A stretch of DNA of 64,000 bases from Hoyosella sp. YIM 151337. Its GTDB lineage: Bacteria > Actinomycetota > Actinomycetes > Mycobacteriales > Mycobacteriaceae. The notes beneath the pieces were generated by a model. That model was not told where the DNA came from. It saw only the letters and a list, made by a program, of their open reading frames with translations, and did not search any database. The position numbers and the translations under genes are program-made. Location: contig NZ_JAPEIQ010000039.1 in assembly GCF_026041215.1 (NCBI RefSeq), positions 310,001 through 374,000 on the forward strand, read 5' to 3'. Of the stretch, positions 16,641-24,487 are shown one piece after another. Numbering within the stretch: the first letter of the stretch is position 1; every line of letters starts with the position of its first letter.

Positions 16641-17758
16641 TTCGCACCGCGGCGCGCAACGTGCGCGAGCATGCTGTTTTGCTAGTGCTCGCCGCGCTTT
16701 CTGCCGGGCTGGCATACGGAGTCGCGAGCGTCGCGTTCGGGCCTGAAGGCGCGTTCTTCGCGCCGATCGCGGCCGTCATCTGTACAGGACTGACAGTCGG
16801 CCAGCGGCGGCGTCGGGCTATCGAGATCGCGCTTGGAGTCTTCCTGGGTGGTGCTGTCGCGCAAGTCCTCGTCTGGCTCGCCGGGCCAGGGGTGTGGCAA
16901 CTCGCTTGCGCGGTGTTCGGTGCGGTGGTGATCGCGGCGTCCATACGCCCAAGCACACTGCTGGTGAACCAAGCGGCAGTCGCCGCGGTTGTCGTGATGG
17001 CGGTCGGCCCCATCCTGGAGGTGCCGTCATGGATCCGGTTAGCGGACGCTGTCATTGGCGGCGCGGTGGCCCTTACGCTGACGTCGTTGTATCCGGGTCA
17101 TCCGGACCGAATCCTCGCGACCTCGGCGCGCCGATTCGTTGACGATTACGCCGCGATTCTGAATCAGGTCGCTGACGCGGTCGAAACCGAGTCGATTGCC
17201 GCATCGAACGAGGCGCTTGAACGAGTGCCACAACTCCAGCGGTCCGCAGGAGGTCTTTCCGAGGCTCTCTCGAACGCGCGGGAGCGCATGAGCAGCGGAA
17301 TGCTCCTCCTGCCGCGGAAAGAGCGGGTGCGCGCCCGCACCGCGCTCTCTCGCGCAACCGCGCTGTCGGAATCAGCCGAACTGATGACCGCGACAGCGCG
17401 CGCGCTCTGCCGTGCAGCAGGCAACCTGGTGCGGCACCCGCATGGGGGAGCTGACCGCAGGCTTGCCGAAGCGCTGCAGCGGGTGGCGCGGACGGCATCC
17501 CGGGTACCCGAGTGGGCGGCAGGTACCGCCGACGTGGCACGGTTGCGTGCTGCCGTGCTGGACGTCGCAGAAGACGTGTCCGCTACCAGAGACGACACCA
17601 GCAAACGGCATCGCAGCGCCTCGCACACACGCACCGTACTGGTCATGCAGATCAGGTCAGCTGTGGTGGATATTCTCGCCGCGACCGGCTGGTCACGGAC
17701 TCGAGCCATCGCAGAACTTGAGGCTCGTGCGGGCCGCAGTGATCAGCTGTGCTTGTGA
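16637..17758 (+). CDS. FUSC/aromatic-acid-exporter-like membrane protein
   Basis: A 373-residue inner-membrane protein. Residues about 10-160 contain five or six hydrophobic helices (for example VLLVLAALSAGLAYGVASVA, WQLACAVFGAVVIAAS, AAVAAVVVMAVGPILEV), as in FUSC-type permeases. The rest is a helical cytoplasmic part with many Arg/Glu/Ala. Family members export aromatic or other organic acids. It is the last gene of the overlapping P450-oxidase-ASRT run and could remove that pathway's product (inference). It converges with the LLM oxidoreductase 3 bp away. Confidence 0.75.
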   Translation: MIRTAARNVREHAVLLVLAALSAGLAYGVASVAFGPEGAFFAPIAAVICTGLTVGQRRRRAIEIALGVFLGGAVAQVLVWLAGPGVWQLACAVFGAVVIAASIRPSTLLVNQAAVAAVVVMAVGPILEVPSWIRLADAVIGGAVALTLTSLYPGHPDRILATSARRFVDDYAAILNQVADAVETESIAASNEALERVPQLQRSAGGLSEALSNARERMSSGMLLLPRKERVRARTALSRATALSESAELMTATARALCRAAGNLVRHPHGGADRRLAEALQRVARTASRVPEWAAGTADVARLRAAVLDVAEDVSATRDDTSKRHRSASHTRTVLVMQIRSAVVDILAATGWSRTRAIAELEARAGRSDQLCL

Positions 17759-17761
17759 ACC

Positions 17762-18721
17762 TCAGCTTCCTAGCTGCGGCAGGACATGTTCACCGAATGC
17801 GTCGATGAATGGCGTTTGGTCCTGTCCGACGTGGTGGAGATAGATTTCATCGAAGCCGAGGGCGGCGTATTCGTTGATGAGTTCCGCGTGCCGTCCCAGG
17901 TCGGCAGTAATATTCACTCCGGTCGCAAGAGTGTCGTCGTCCACCTCGCGCGACAGTGCCTCGAACTCAGCGGGTGTGGAAAGCTCGGCCATTTGCGGCG
18001 GCTCCAGGACATTCGTGCGCCATTGTTCGCTAGCAAGTTGCCACGCGATATCCTCCGTCTCCGCCCAGCTCAGATGGACTTGGAGCACTGAGCGCCCGGA
18101 CGGATTGCGCTCTTGAAACTCGCCCAGCATCCGCTTGAGGTCATCGAGCGGCTGGTTCACCGTGATGAACCCGTCCACGCGCGCAGCGAAACGCTGAACC
18201 GTTTTGGGAGTGAGCGCTGGAACGATGATCGGTACGGGTGTTTCGGGGACGTCCCAGATCCGCGCGGAGTCCGTTGAGATATGACGATGATGCGTCACTG
18301 TTTCTCCGCGATGCATGCGCTGAATTACGTCGATCGATTCTTCGAGAATGACTTGGCGAACTTCCTTGGGAGGCCAGGGATGTCCAGAGACACGTTCGTT
18401 GAGGTGCTCACCGCTGCCGGGCGCGAACCAGAACCTCCCGGGGAACATCACACCCAGTGTCGCGGCAGCGTGGGCGACCACAACTGGGTGATAGCGGTAT
18501 CCGGGCGCGGTTACGGTGCCGAACGAGAGACCCGTGGTCGCGAGCGCGGCGCCGAGCCATGACCAGGCGAACCCCGAATGTCCCTGAGCGTGCGACCATG
18601 GCTCGATATGATCCGAGCACATTGCCGCTTCGAAGCCTGCCGCTTCGGCGCGCTGCGTATCCTCGAGAAGCTGCTGAGGGCTGATCTGTTCGTGGGATGC
18701 GTGGAATCCTATGAGGCTCAA
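17762..18721 (-). CDS. LLM-class flavin/F420-dependent oxidoreductase
   Basis: A 319-residue TIM-barrel protein of the luciferase-like superfamily. It has AAMCSDHIEPWSHAQGHSGF (the cofactor-facing SDH), FAPGSGEHLNERVSGHPWPP and EESIDVIQRMHRGE, close to actinobacterial F420-dependent sugar-phosphate dehydrogenase-like proteins, and ends FGEHVLPQL. The use of F420 or FMN cannot be settled by reading. It follows GH15 by 11 bp and is third in the minus-strand operon starting at 20668. With the glucoamylase it may handle sugars under stress (inference). Confidence 0.8.
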   Translation of the reverse strand: MSLIGFHASHEQISPQQLLEDTQRAEAAGFEAAMCSDHIEPWSHAQGHSGFAWSWLGAALATTGLSFGTVTAPGYRYHPVVVAHAAATLGVMFPGRFWFAPGSGEHLNERVSGHPWPPKEVRQVILEESIDVIQRMHRGETVTHHRHISTDSARIWDVPETPVPIIVPALTPKTVQRFAARVDGFITVNQPLDDLKRMLGEFQERNPSGRSVLQVHLSWAETEDIAWQLASEQWRTNVLEPPQMAELSTPAEFEALSREVDDDTLATGVNITADLGRHAELINEYAALGFDEIYLHHVGQDQTPFIDAFGEHVLPQLGS

Positions 18722-18732
18722 AGCTTCTCCCT

Positions 18733-20544
18733 TCAGTACCGTTCGACGAGTGTGAGCGCCGCTGTCATCAGTGCGAGATGGCTGAGGCCCTGCGGGAGAT
18801 TTCCGAGAAAAGCGAGGTCGCCGGGCTGAATCATCTCGGCGTACAGCCCCACGTCGTTAGCCAGTGGGACGAGTTGCGCCATCAGCCGTTCTGCTTCATC
18901 TTTGCGGCCCACTTCGGCGAGCGCCGCGACCAGCCAGTAACTGCACGCGACGAACGCGCCTTCCTCCTTGTCCATTCCGGCGTAGCGGTAAAGAAGGGGG
19001 CCATCGCCGAGGTCTTCCCGTACCGCATCGATGGTGCGCGACATCCGGTCGCCCGTGTCGAAACCTGTCATTGCGTGGAGCAGAACAGATGCGTCGAGTT
19101 CGTCAGAACCCGCGTACCATACGTAACTCTGCCGGTCGTCCGACCAGCAGTGCTTATTGACCCACTTTTTGATTTCGTCCCGTTCACTGCGCCAGCGCTT
19201 TACCTGCCCCTCGAGTTGCCCCGCTTCAGCAAGGTTGACCGCACAGTCGAGCGCATGCCAGCACCCCATCTTCGAACTGGTGTAGTGGCGGTCTTCCGTG
19301 AGTTCCCAGATGCCCGCGTCGCGCCGATGCCACACATCGCACGTGCGGTCGGCAACATCGCCAAGCAACCGGGCGGTGGGTTCATCGATGACGTTTCCGC
19401 CTTCGAGATAGAGTTCGACCATCTCGAAGAGATCGCCGTAGACACCGAGTTGCAATTGACCGCCGACGCGGTTGCCTTCAACGACCGGCCCGATATTCCG
19501 CCATCCGGGAGCGTCGACCTCTTTCTCATCCGTCGGTGTGTCGCCCTCGAGGGTCGAAAACACCTCGGGATTCGGTCCCTGCTTACGGATCACTCGGAGT
19601 AGCCAGCTCACCGCGTTGTGGACCTCTTCGCGCTCGCCGAAGCGGATGAGGGCGTGGAGCGTGTAGGCGGCGTCGCGGACCCACGCGTAGCGGTAGTCCC
19701 AGTTCTTTCCGCCCTGGGGGTTTTCGGGCAGTGACGTTGTCGCCGCGGCGGCGATGGAACCCGCGTGACTGTGGGTCAGGAACTTGAGGGCCAACGCGCT
19801 CCGCAGCACCTCACCAGACCAGGGGCCGTCGTAGTGCAGCTCCTGCGACCACGATTCCCAGTACTTTATGGTGCGCTCAATGCCATCCGTGATGTATTTC
19901 GGGTCGGGGCAGGGGAGAGGCTCGTGACGGGTAGAGACGAGGGCAACAAGCCGGTGCTCGTTAGGTTCGACGGTGAGACGGCCGCTGACCGAACGAGTGT
20001 CGGTGGTGACTTCGTCGTCCGCGCACCCGATGACGCCGAGCGTGACATCGCCTACTCGCAACAAAGGGCATTGTGGCGCTAGGTCAGCCCAGGGCGACAC
20101 GCGGTTGAGTCTGGTGCCGGGTGCTACCCGCCAGGTAAACGTAACTTCGCCCTCGACGCCGTCAATGCGGCGAGCGAACTCCCCCCATGGCAGCCGGCCG
20201 CTTTTGCCAGTGTTCAGCGAGTCGGTGACTGTCGCTTTGCCCGTGGGTGTGGTGTACGTGGTACGGAGGACGTTCGTTCCAGGAAGGTAGCTGCGTGTGA
20301 CGTCGTATTCGCCCTCAGGCCGCAGCTCAAACGCTCCGCCGTTCGCGCTGTCGAGGAGCCGGGCGAAGACCGGCGGTGAATCGATGTTCGGGAGCGGGTA
20401 CCAGTCCACCGAGCCGTCATGCGCAATCAGTGCCACCGTGCGGCCGTCACCGACGGCAGCGTAGGAACGTAAATCGACGTAGCCAGTGGAATCACGCGGT
20501 GGCAGCTCAGTGATGCTGATGACAGATTCGCCGTGTTCGCGCAT
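18733..20544 (-). CDS. Glycoside hydrolase family 15 (glucoamylase/trehalase-like)
   Basis: A 603-residue cytoplasmic protein with no signal peptide. The N-terminal super-sandwich domain begins near GYVDLRSYAAVGDGRTVALI and has DGSVDWYPLPNIDSP. The (alpha/alpha)6 barrel has NWDYRYAWVRDAAYTLHALI and, near the end, EEGAFVACSYWLVAALAEVG with the expected catalytic Glu. Mycobacterial homologues include a trehalase, so trehalose or alpha-glucan is the likely substrate. ATG 20544 has GAGGA overlapping the stop of the 38-residue gene 7 bp upstream, which suggests translational coupling. Confidence 0.9.
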   Translation of the reverse strand: MREHGESVISITELPPRDSTGYVDLRSYAAVGDGRTVALIAHDGSVDWYPLPNIDSPPVFARLLDSANGGAFELRPEGEYDVTRSYLPGTNVLRTTYTTPTGKATVTDSLNTGKSGRLPWGEFARRIDGVEGEVTFTWRVAPGTRLNRVSPWADLAPQCPLLRVGDVTLGVIGCADDEVTTDTRSVSGRLTVEPNEHRLVALVSTRHEPLPCPDPKYITDGIERTIKYWESWSQELHYDGPWSGEVLRSALALKFLTHSHAGSIAAAATTSLPENPQGGKNWDYRYAWVRDAAYTLHALIRFGEREEVHNAVSWLLRVIRKQGPNPEVFSTLEGDTPTDEKEVDAPGWRNIGPVVEGNRVGGQLQLGVYGDLFEMVELYLEGGNVIDEPTARLLGDVADRTCDVWHRRDAGIWELTEDRHYTSSKMGCWHALDCAVNLAEAGQLEGQVKRWRSERDEIKKWVNKHCWSDDRQSYVWYAGSDELDASVLLHAMTGFDTGDRMSRTIDAVREDLGDGPLLYRYAGMDKEEGAFVACSYWLVAALAEVGRKDEAERLMAQLVPLANDVGLYAEMIQPGDLAFLGNLPQGLSHLALMTAALTLVERY

Positions 20545-20551
20545 ACGTTCC

Positions 20552-20668
20552 TCACGATGGTGGGTTGCCGTGCGGTGGCTGCGTGTCTGCGGACGAACTT
20601 CGCCCGCGCCTGCGTAGTGCCCAGACCGCGACGAAGATCACGAGTGCGAGAATGACCAGTAATTCCAT
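20552..20668 (-). CDS. 38-residue single-pass membrane protein (short gene)
   Basis: Reading the minus strand from ATG 20668 gives 38 codons and TGA at 20552. One hydrophobic helix (MELLVILALVIFVAVWAL) is followed by RRRGR and a polar tail, the positive-inside layout of a small N-out membrane protein. Only 7 bp separate its stop from the GH15 start, and the GH15 ribosome site GAGGA spans that stop. A possible SigF-like promoter lies at 20679-20703. No homologue is recalled; it may anchor or regulate neighbours. Confidence 0.6.
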   Translation of the reverse strand: MELLVILALVIFVAVWALRRRGRSSSADTQPPHGNPPS

Positions 20669-20969
20669 GCTCAATGCGCTACCCCAATTTGGAGCTTTTA
20701 CACCCGCTTGCGGGCGCAATGGCATCAGACTGTCAGTTACTCGCTTTTAACTGAAGGCTCAACGATTATGGTAATGCGCTAGTAAAATACCGAAAAAGAC
20801 TTCGCGATTTGCTTGCGTTAGGGCCCGTTTGCGAGGGATGCTTAAGGAGGTTGAGCCAGCAGCCGACACAAGCGGTAAGCCTGGACGGTGCACCTTCAGG
20901 AGCGGCTCGGGTGTGCCCAGCCCTCCTCCGGTGTCTCCAGTCTTCCGGACTGCTATGCGAGGAGCTGGA
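20669..20969. other. 301-bp intergenic region between divergent genes
   Basis: Separates the minus-strand 38-residue gene from the STAS gene. It is locally AT-richer around 20755-20815. The weak minus-strand SigF candidate (20679-20703) is inside. I see no RNA gene and no convincing small ORF; the STAS promoter was not identified. Confidence 0.4.
20679..20703 (-). promoter_or_regulatory. Possible SigF-type promoter for the GH15 operon (weak)
   Basis: On the minus strand GTGT, 15-nt spacer, GGGTAG. One mismatch in the -35 and one in the -10 make this weaker than the other sites, but it lies 11 bp before ATG 20668, the same spacing as the clean sites. Confidence 0.35.
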
Positions 20970-21377
20970 ATGACCAACGTCCATCAGTCCGACCCCACGT
21001 GGATGATGACTGTCACCGAAACGCGAACACCGGCGAGTGGCCGGCGTGTCTCACTTGTCATCCAAGGCGAGTTAGATGCTGCCCGGTGCGGTGAGTTCAA
21101 GCAAGAACTGCTCGCGCTGCTGGAATTGCGCACACCATCGGTGCTCGACCTTTCGCAAGTCCGATTCTGTAGCGTGGCATGTATTGAGGCAATCGCCGAA
21201 TGTGCAGCACTCGCGAATAAAAGATCAATTTCGCTCTCGATTTTCGCCCCGCGCGTGGTGGCGAAATGCCTGCAGCTGTACGAGCCCGCACCGAATGTCG
21301 TCACGCTCGATGATGCTGGGCTGCCAGCGGAGCCAATCCAGGAACAACGGCGCGTGCGCACGCTGCAAGCGAGCTGA
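20970..21377 (+). CDS. STAS-domain protein (anti-sigma factor antagonist-like)
   Basis: A 135-residue cytoplasmic protein with the STAS fold: RVSLVIQGELDAARCGEFKQ, then PSVLDLSQVRFCSVACIEAI and a final helix around VVAKCLQLYE. Anti-anti-sigma factors normally have a phosphorylated Ser in D-S-S-G at this loop; here the aligned residues read S-V-A-C, so the usual kinase site appears lost. ATG 20970 has GGAG 5 bp upstream, giving the family's usual length. It may sense a ligand or bind an anti-sigma factor constitutively (inference). The surrounding SigF-type promoters make it a candidate regulator of that system. Confidence 0.8.
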   Translation: MTNVHQSDPTWMMTVTETRTPASGRRVSLVIQGELDAARCGEFKQELLALLELRTPSVLDLSQVRFCSVACIEAIAECAALANKRSISLSIFAPRVVAKCLQLYEPAPNVVTLDDAGLPAEPIQEQRRVRTLQAS

Positions 21378-21391
21378 CTCATCGAAACAGC

Positions 21392-21420
21392 AAGAGCGAG
21401 GTGTGCGCACCTCGCTCTTT
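21392..21420 (+). terminator. Hairpin terminator after the STAS gene
   Basis: A 12-bp perfect stem (21392-21403 with 21408-21419) and a TGCG loop, followed by a short T run, 14 bp after the stop at 21377. Confidence 0.75.
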
Positions 21421-21446
21421 CGTTGTCTGCGGTAACGGCTTCCGGG

Positions 21447-21472
21447 GTTTCGGCACCGGTCCGGAGGGGTAT
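21447..21472 (+). promoter_or_regulatory. SigF-type promoter for the GCS2 gene
   Basis: GTTT (21447-21450), 16-nt spacer, GGGTAT (21467-21472), 72 bp before GTG 21545 and just after the STAS terminator. Confidence 0.7.
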
Positions 21473-21544
21473 CGCCAACCCACGCGCTCCCGGGAAAAGC
21501 CCGCTGCGCACACCCTTTGAGGGCGGAGGGCAGGTGGAAAGAAC

Positions 21545-22951
21545 GTGCTGAAGGTGGACCCTCTCGAAGATCCCGGCGACACGGCAAAAAACGCGCTACG
21601 GGTCGGAGTCGAAGAGGAGTTCCTTCTCTACGACGTACGTACCGGTGAGCTGGCTGCACGAGCACCAGCGCTCATTGAAATGCTTGAGCGTTCAGGCTCC
21701 AGCGCGCGTTCCGAGCTGCAGAGCACTCAGGTCGAGGTGGCGACCGAACCGTCTCGCTCGCTGAAATCGATCACGAGTGGCTTGCTGCAGAACCGGAAGC
21801 GGCTCACCGCGGCTTCGCACGAGTTGGATTTGGCCGTGGTGCCCGCAGGTTTGCCGCCGGGCGCGTCCCCGCTGCACACGCCGGTCGACGACCCGCGGTA
21901 CCGCAAAATGTTCGAACGCTACGGCGCTGCAGCTCAGCACTATCAAGGCTGCGGGACGCACGTACACGTTGAAGTTCCGGATCGCGATGTGGCTGTGGCG
22001 GTTCTCGGTCACATTCGGCCCTGGCTGCCGCTTCTCGTCGCGATTGGGGGCAACTCACCCTACTGCCTGGACACCGACACGCATTTTTCGAGCTGGCGGA
22101 TCGCGATGCAGCGCAGGTATCCGCTCGCGGGTTTGCCGCCGCTGCTGCGCAGCGCCGCTGAATACGATGCCACGGTCACAGGGCTCGTAGAGGCGGGCGC
22201 TCTTGAGGACCAGCACACCTGCTTCTGGCTCGCTCGTTTGTCGGACAAATACCCCACGATCGAGATTCGGGCCTCAGACGTCGGGCTGACAGCGGATGAT
22301 TCAGCACTGCAGGCCGTGCTCAGCCGGGCGATCGTGTTAAGCGCGCTGCGCGATGCGGAAAGCGGGATGGCGCCGCCCGACATTGACCAGCAGTGGGCTG
22401 ACGCTGCCGTGTGGGCGGCGGCCCGCTTTGGGCTCAACGGTCCGCTGATCGACCCCGTGCGTCGCGAACAGCTCCCTGCGACCGCGATGCTGGCCATCCT
22501 GCTCGAGAAGACGACCGACGCGCTGTGTGAAGCCGGGGACTATTACAACGTTCGTACGTTGCTCAGCGGCGTGAAGCGGCGCGGAACCGGGTCGCAACTG
22601 CAGCGAACGGCCGGGAGTTCGGGTCCCAAAGCCGTGCTCAGCCTGTTGACAACGGCGAGCTGCACGGCTGAAGGACTGCGCGACGGCAGCACTGCCCTGA
22701 CGCGCGCAGTCGACAATGATTGGAGTGGTATGAAAATGGAAAACAAGGGAGACCAACCGACGAACCGTACACCTGAACCGACACCACCGGCTGAGGATCA
22801 GACGCATCTCGTGCATGAGGAGCACGACCCCGATACTGGCCCGCAACCGAAGGCTGCTGGGGGTGCGGTAGTCGTGATCGCCGCGGTGATCGCAATCGCA
22901 TTTCTCGTTGTCGCCGTTTACCTTGGAGGCAGTCTATTCGGGGCATGGTAG
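21545..22951 (+). CDS. Carboxylate-amine ligase (GCS2/YbdK family) with C-terminal membrane tail
   Basis: A 468-residue protein. Residues 15-390 are a glutamate-cysteine-ligase-type ATP-grasp-like enzyme: LRVGVEEEFLLYDVRTGELA, LQSTQVEVATEPS, GCGTHVHVEV and PTIEIRASDVG. Family members are usually about 370-390 residues. From residue 396 the frame continues without a stop into a Pro/Glu-rich linker and one membrane helix, AVVVIAAVIAIAFLVVAVYL, ending FGAW. That tail begins MKMENKGDQ with GGAG just before it, so it may also be made alone from ATG 22730 or 22736. The start is GTG 21545 with GGAAAG. The fusion may tether the ligase to the membrane; substrate unknown. Confidence 0.8.
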   Translation: MLKVDPLEDPGDTAKNALRVGVEEEFLLYDVRTGELAARAPALIEMLERSGSSARSELQSTQVEVATEPSRSLKSITSGLLQNRKRLTAASHELDLAVVPAGLPPGASPLHTPVDDPRYRKMFERYGAAAQHYQGCGTHVHVEVPDRDVAVAVLGHIRPWLPLLVAIGGNSPYCLDTDTHFSSWRIAMQRRYPLAGLPPLLRSAAEYDATVTGLVEAGALEDQHTCFWLARLSDKYPTIEIRASDVGLTADDSALQAVLSRAIVLSALRDAESGMAPPDIDQQWADAAVWAAARFGLNGPLIDPVRREQLPATAMLAILLEKTTDALCEAGDYYNVRTLLSGVKRRGTGSQLQRTAGSSGPKAVLSLLTTASCTAEGLRDGSTALTRAVDNDWSGMKMENKGDQPTNRTPEPTPPAEDQTHLVHEEHDPDTGPQPKAAGGAVVVIAAVIAIAFLVVAVYLGGSLFGAW

Positions 22952-22961
22952 GTGATCCGCG

Positions 22962-23297
22962 ATGACACGAGACGTCGAGAAACGATTCTGGGACCCGCAG
23001 ACGTTCCGCGGCGCAGCCGCGTACGCCCTTACGGTGACTGCAGTTGCATTGATCACCATGGGTGCACTCGCAGTGTGGACGTCGCCAGAGGACGGCGGCG
23101 CCGATGCGGCCATACTCACGTTCGTTCCCGCTGGGGTGTTGCTCCTAGGCGGAATAGGCGCCTTTGTGCAGACCTACCGGGTATGGCGCCGTGGGGGTAC
23201 ATGGCCGCTCTGGCAGGGTGCAGGGTGGTTCTTGCTCGCGCTCTTCTTCGCGTATGCGGCGCTGTCGAGCAGTGCGCTCGCTGGGGCATTCACCTAG
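22962..23297 (+). CDS. Small integral membrane protein
   Basis: A 111-residue protein with three predicted helices: AYALTVTAVALITMGALAVW, AILTFVPAGVLLLGGIGAFV and GAGWFLLALFFAYAALSSSA. The N-terminus (MTRDVEKRFWDPQTF) is cytoplasmic-looking. ATG 22962 lies 10 bp after the GCS2 stop, so they share an operon. No domain recognised. Its stress-type promoter and membrane location suggest an envelope role, which is a guess. Confidence 0.65.
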   Translation: MTRDVEKRFWDPQTFRGAAAYALTVTAVALITMGALAVWTSPEDGGADAAILTFVPAGVLLLGGIGAFVQTYRVWRRGGTWPLWQGAGWFLLALFFAYAALSSSALAGAFT

Positions 23298-23320
23298 CCC
23301 GCGGAACCGGTCGAGTACCA

Positions 23321-23354
23321 CACGAGGCGCCTTTCTCTCGAAAGGCGCCTCGTG
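23321..23354. terminator. Bidirectional hairpin terminator
   Basis: A 14-bp perfect stem (23321-23334 with 23341-23354) and a 6-nt loop between the convergent genes ending at 23297 and 23371. It should serve both strands. Confidence 0.75.
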
Positions 23355-23370
23355 CTTGTGTGTCGGCGTG

Positions 23371-23850
23371 TCATTCGAACTGGTGCGTCGGACGGGTGCC
23401 TGCGCGCCCGCGATTCAGCATAGGAAGCAGGATGCCCAGTGCGACCATCCCGATGCCGAGCCAGAAGTGCAGCCAGTCAGCGGCCGTGTTCACGGGAATG
23501 AAGTTCGCCTCCGACTGGTGATCGATTGCGAGCCCGTAGATCCACAGCACCAGGTAGATGATCCCGCCGCCGATCAGGAAAAGTCTTGCGCTGCTTGCAA
23601 GCCGTGCCATGGCGACACCTGCGACACCGAAGAGCAAGTGAACAATGTTGTGGAGCACGGAGACCTGGAAGATGCCGAGGAGCATAGCCTCAGACTCGTG
23701 ACCCGCGAAGGTCATCGCATCGTAGTTCGTCGTGATCCCAGGGATGAACCCCATGATGCCGGCGAGCAGGAACACAACACCGACAACCAGTGCGCCGATT
23801 TGCACCGGTGTGGAGGTCAATGAGTTTCGTGTACCGCTACGTTGTGTCAT
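23371..23850 (-). CDS. DUF4383 membrane protein
   Basis: A 159-residue protein with four helices. DUF4383 marks seen are GIMGFIPGITTNYDAM, SVLHNIVHLLFGVAGVAMAR, YGLAIDHQSEANFIPVN and DWLHFWLGIGMVALGILL. ATG 23850 is preceded by AGGAGG, so the open frame before it is not coding. A second copy of this family lies at 32742-33188. The function is unknown; these proteins are common in actinobacterial stress regulons. A weak SigF-like site is at 23911-23936. Confidence 0.85.
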   Translation of the reverse strand: MTQRSGTRNSLTSTPVQIGALVVGVVFLLAGIMGFIPGITTNYDAMTFAGHESEAMLLGIFQVSVLHNIVHLLFGVAGVAMARLASSARLFLIGGGIIYLVLWIYGLAIDHQSEANFIPVNTAADWLHFWLGIGMVALGILLPMLNRGRAGTRPTHQFE

Positions 23851-23910
23851 TTGGGATGCCTCCTGATCAGAACTGTCAAAGATGCGCATTTTGCGGCATC
23901 TCACATAGGA

Positions 23911-23936
23911 CTACGCATCGGGCATCGGCGATAAAC
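23911..23936 (-). promoter_or_regulatory. Possible SigF-type promoter for the DUF4383 gene (weak)
   Basis: On the minus strand GTTT (23936-23933), 16-nt spacer, GCGTAG (23916-23911): a perfect -35 and a 4/6 -10. It faces the stronger plus-strand site at 23952. Confidence 0.35.
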
Positions 23937-23951
23937 CTCTTAGTCCTCGTC

Positions 23952-23976
23952 GTTTGGCGTACGCGGGAATGGGTAG
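23952..23976 (+). promoter_or_regulatory. SigF-type promoter for the SRPBCC/alcohol dehydrogenase pair
   Basis: GTTT (23952-23955), 15-nt spacer, GGGTAG (23971-23976), 37 bp before ATG 24014. Confidence 0.65.
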
Positions 23977-24013
23977 CAGAACCGGGAGGGGGAATAACGT
24001 GAGGTGATACACA

Positions 24014-24448
24014 ATGGCATCACAATTTCGCACGCATGCGTCTCCAGATGCGGTGTGGCACATACTGTGCGATGGCTGGCTTTTCGCCGGCTGGGTCGTA
24101 GGATCGTCGCGGATTAGAGCGGTGGATGAGCATTGGCCTAGCGAAGGCAGCCGCTTTCATCATTCCGTTGGCCTATGGCCATTTCTCAATGACGATTTCA
24201 CCGAAGTGGTGACCGCGGATCCTGGCCGCATGCTCGAACTGGAGGCGCACACCTGGCCGATGGGCAAGGCGCGGGTGCGACTAACGCTAACGAAAATACC
24301 TGAAGGCTGCGAGATAACCCTGGAGGAATGCGTGGTAACCGCGCCGTTCAAGGCCATACCGAAGCGGCTGCAGGAAAAGCTCGCAGCACCTCGCAACAAG
24401 GAATGCCTCCGCCGGCTCGCGCTAATCGCCGAAGGGCGCAACGAATGA
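24014..24448 (+). CDS. SRPBCC-fold protein
   Basis: A 144-residue START/Bet-v1-type lipid- or ligand-binding protein. It starts with FRTHASPDAVWHILCDGWLF, followed by a long beta-sheet region (RVRLTLTKIPEGCEITLEEC) and a C-terminal helix NKECLRRLALIAEGR. ATG 24014 has GAGGTGAT upstream. The gene is 39 bp ahead of the alcohol dehydrogenase under a shared SigF-type promoter. The ligand is unknown; SRPBCC proteins often bind hydrophobic molecules. Confidence 0.75.
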   Translation: MASQFRTHASPDAVWHILCDGWLFAGWVVGSSRIRAVDEHWPSEGSRFHHSVGLWPFLNDDFTEVVTADPGRMLELEAHTWPMGKARVRLTLTKIPEGCEITLEECVVTAPFKAIPKRLQEKLAAPRNKECLRRLALIAEGRNE

Positions 24449-24487
24449 TCAACAAGAATCCGTTCCAGGGGCGGGAAGGAGCGAAGA

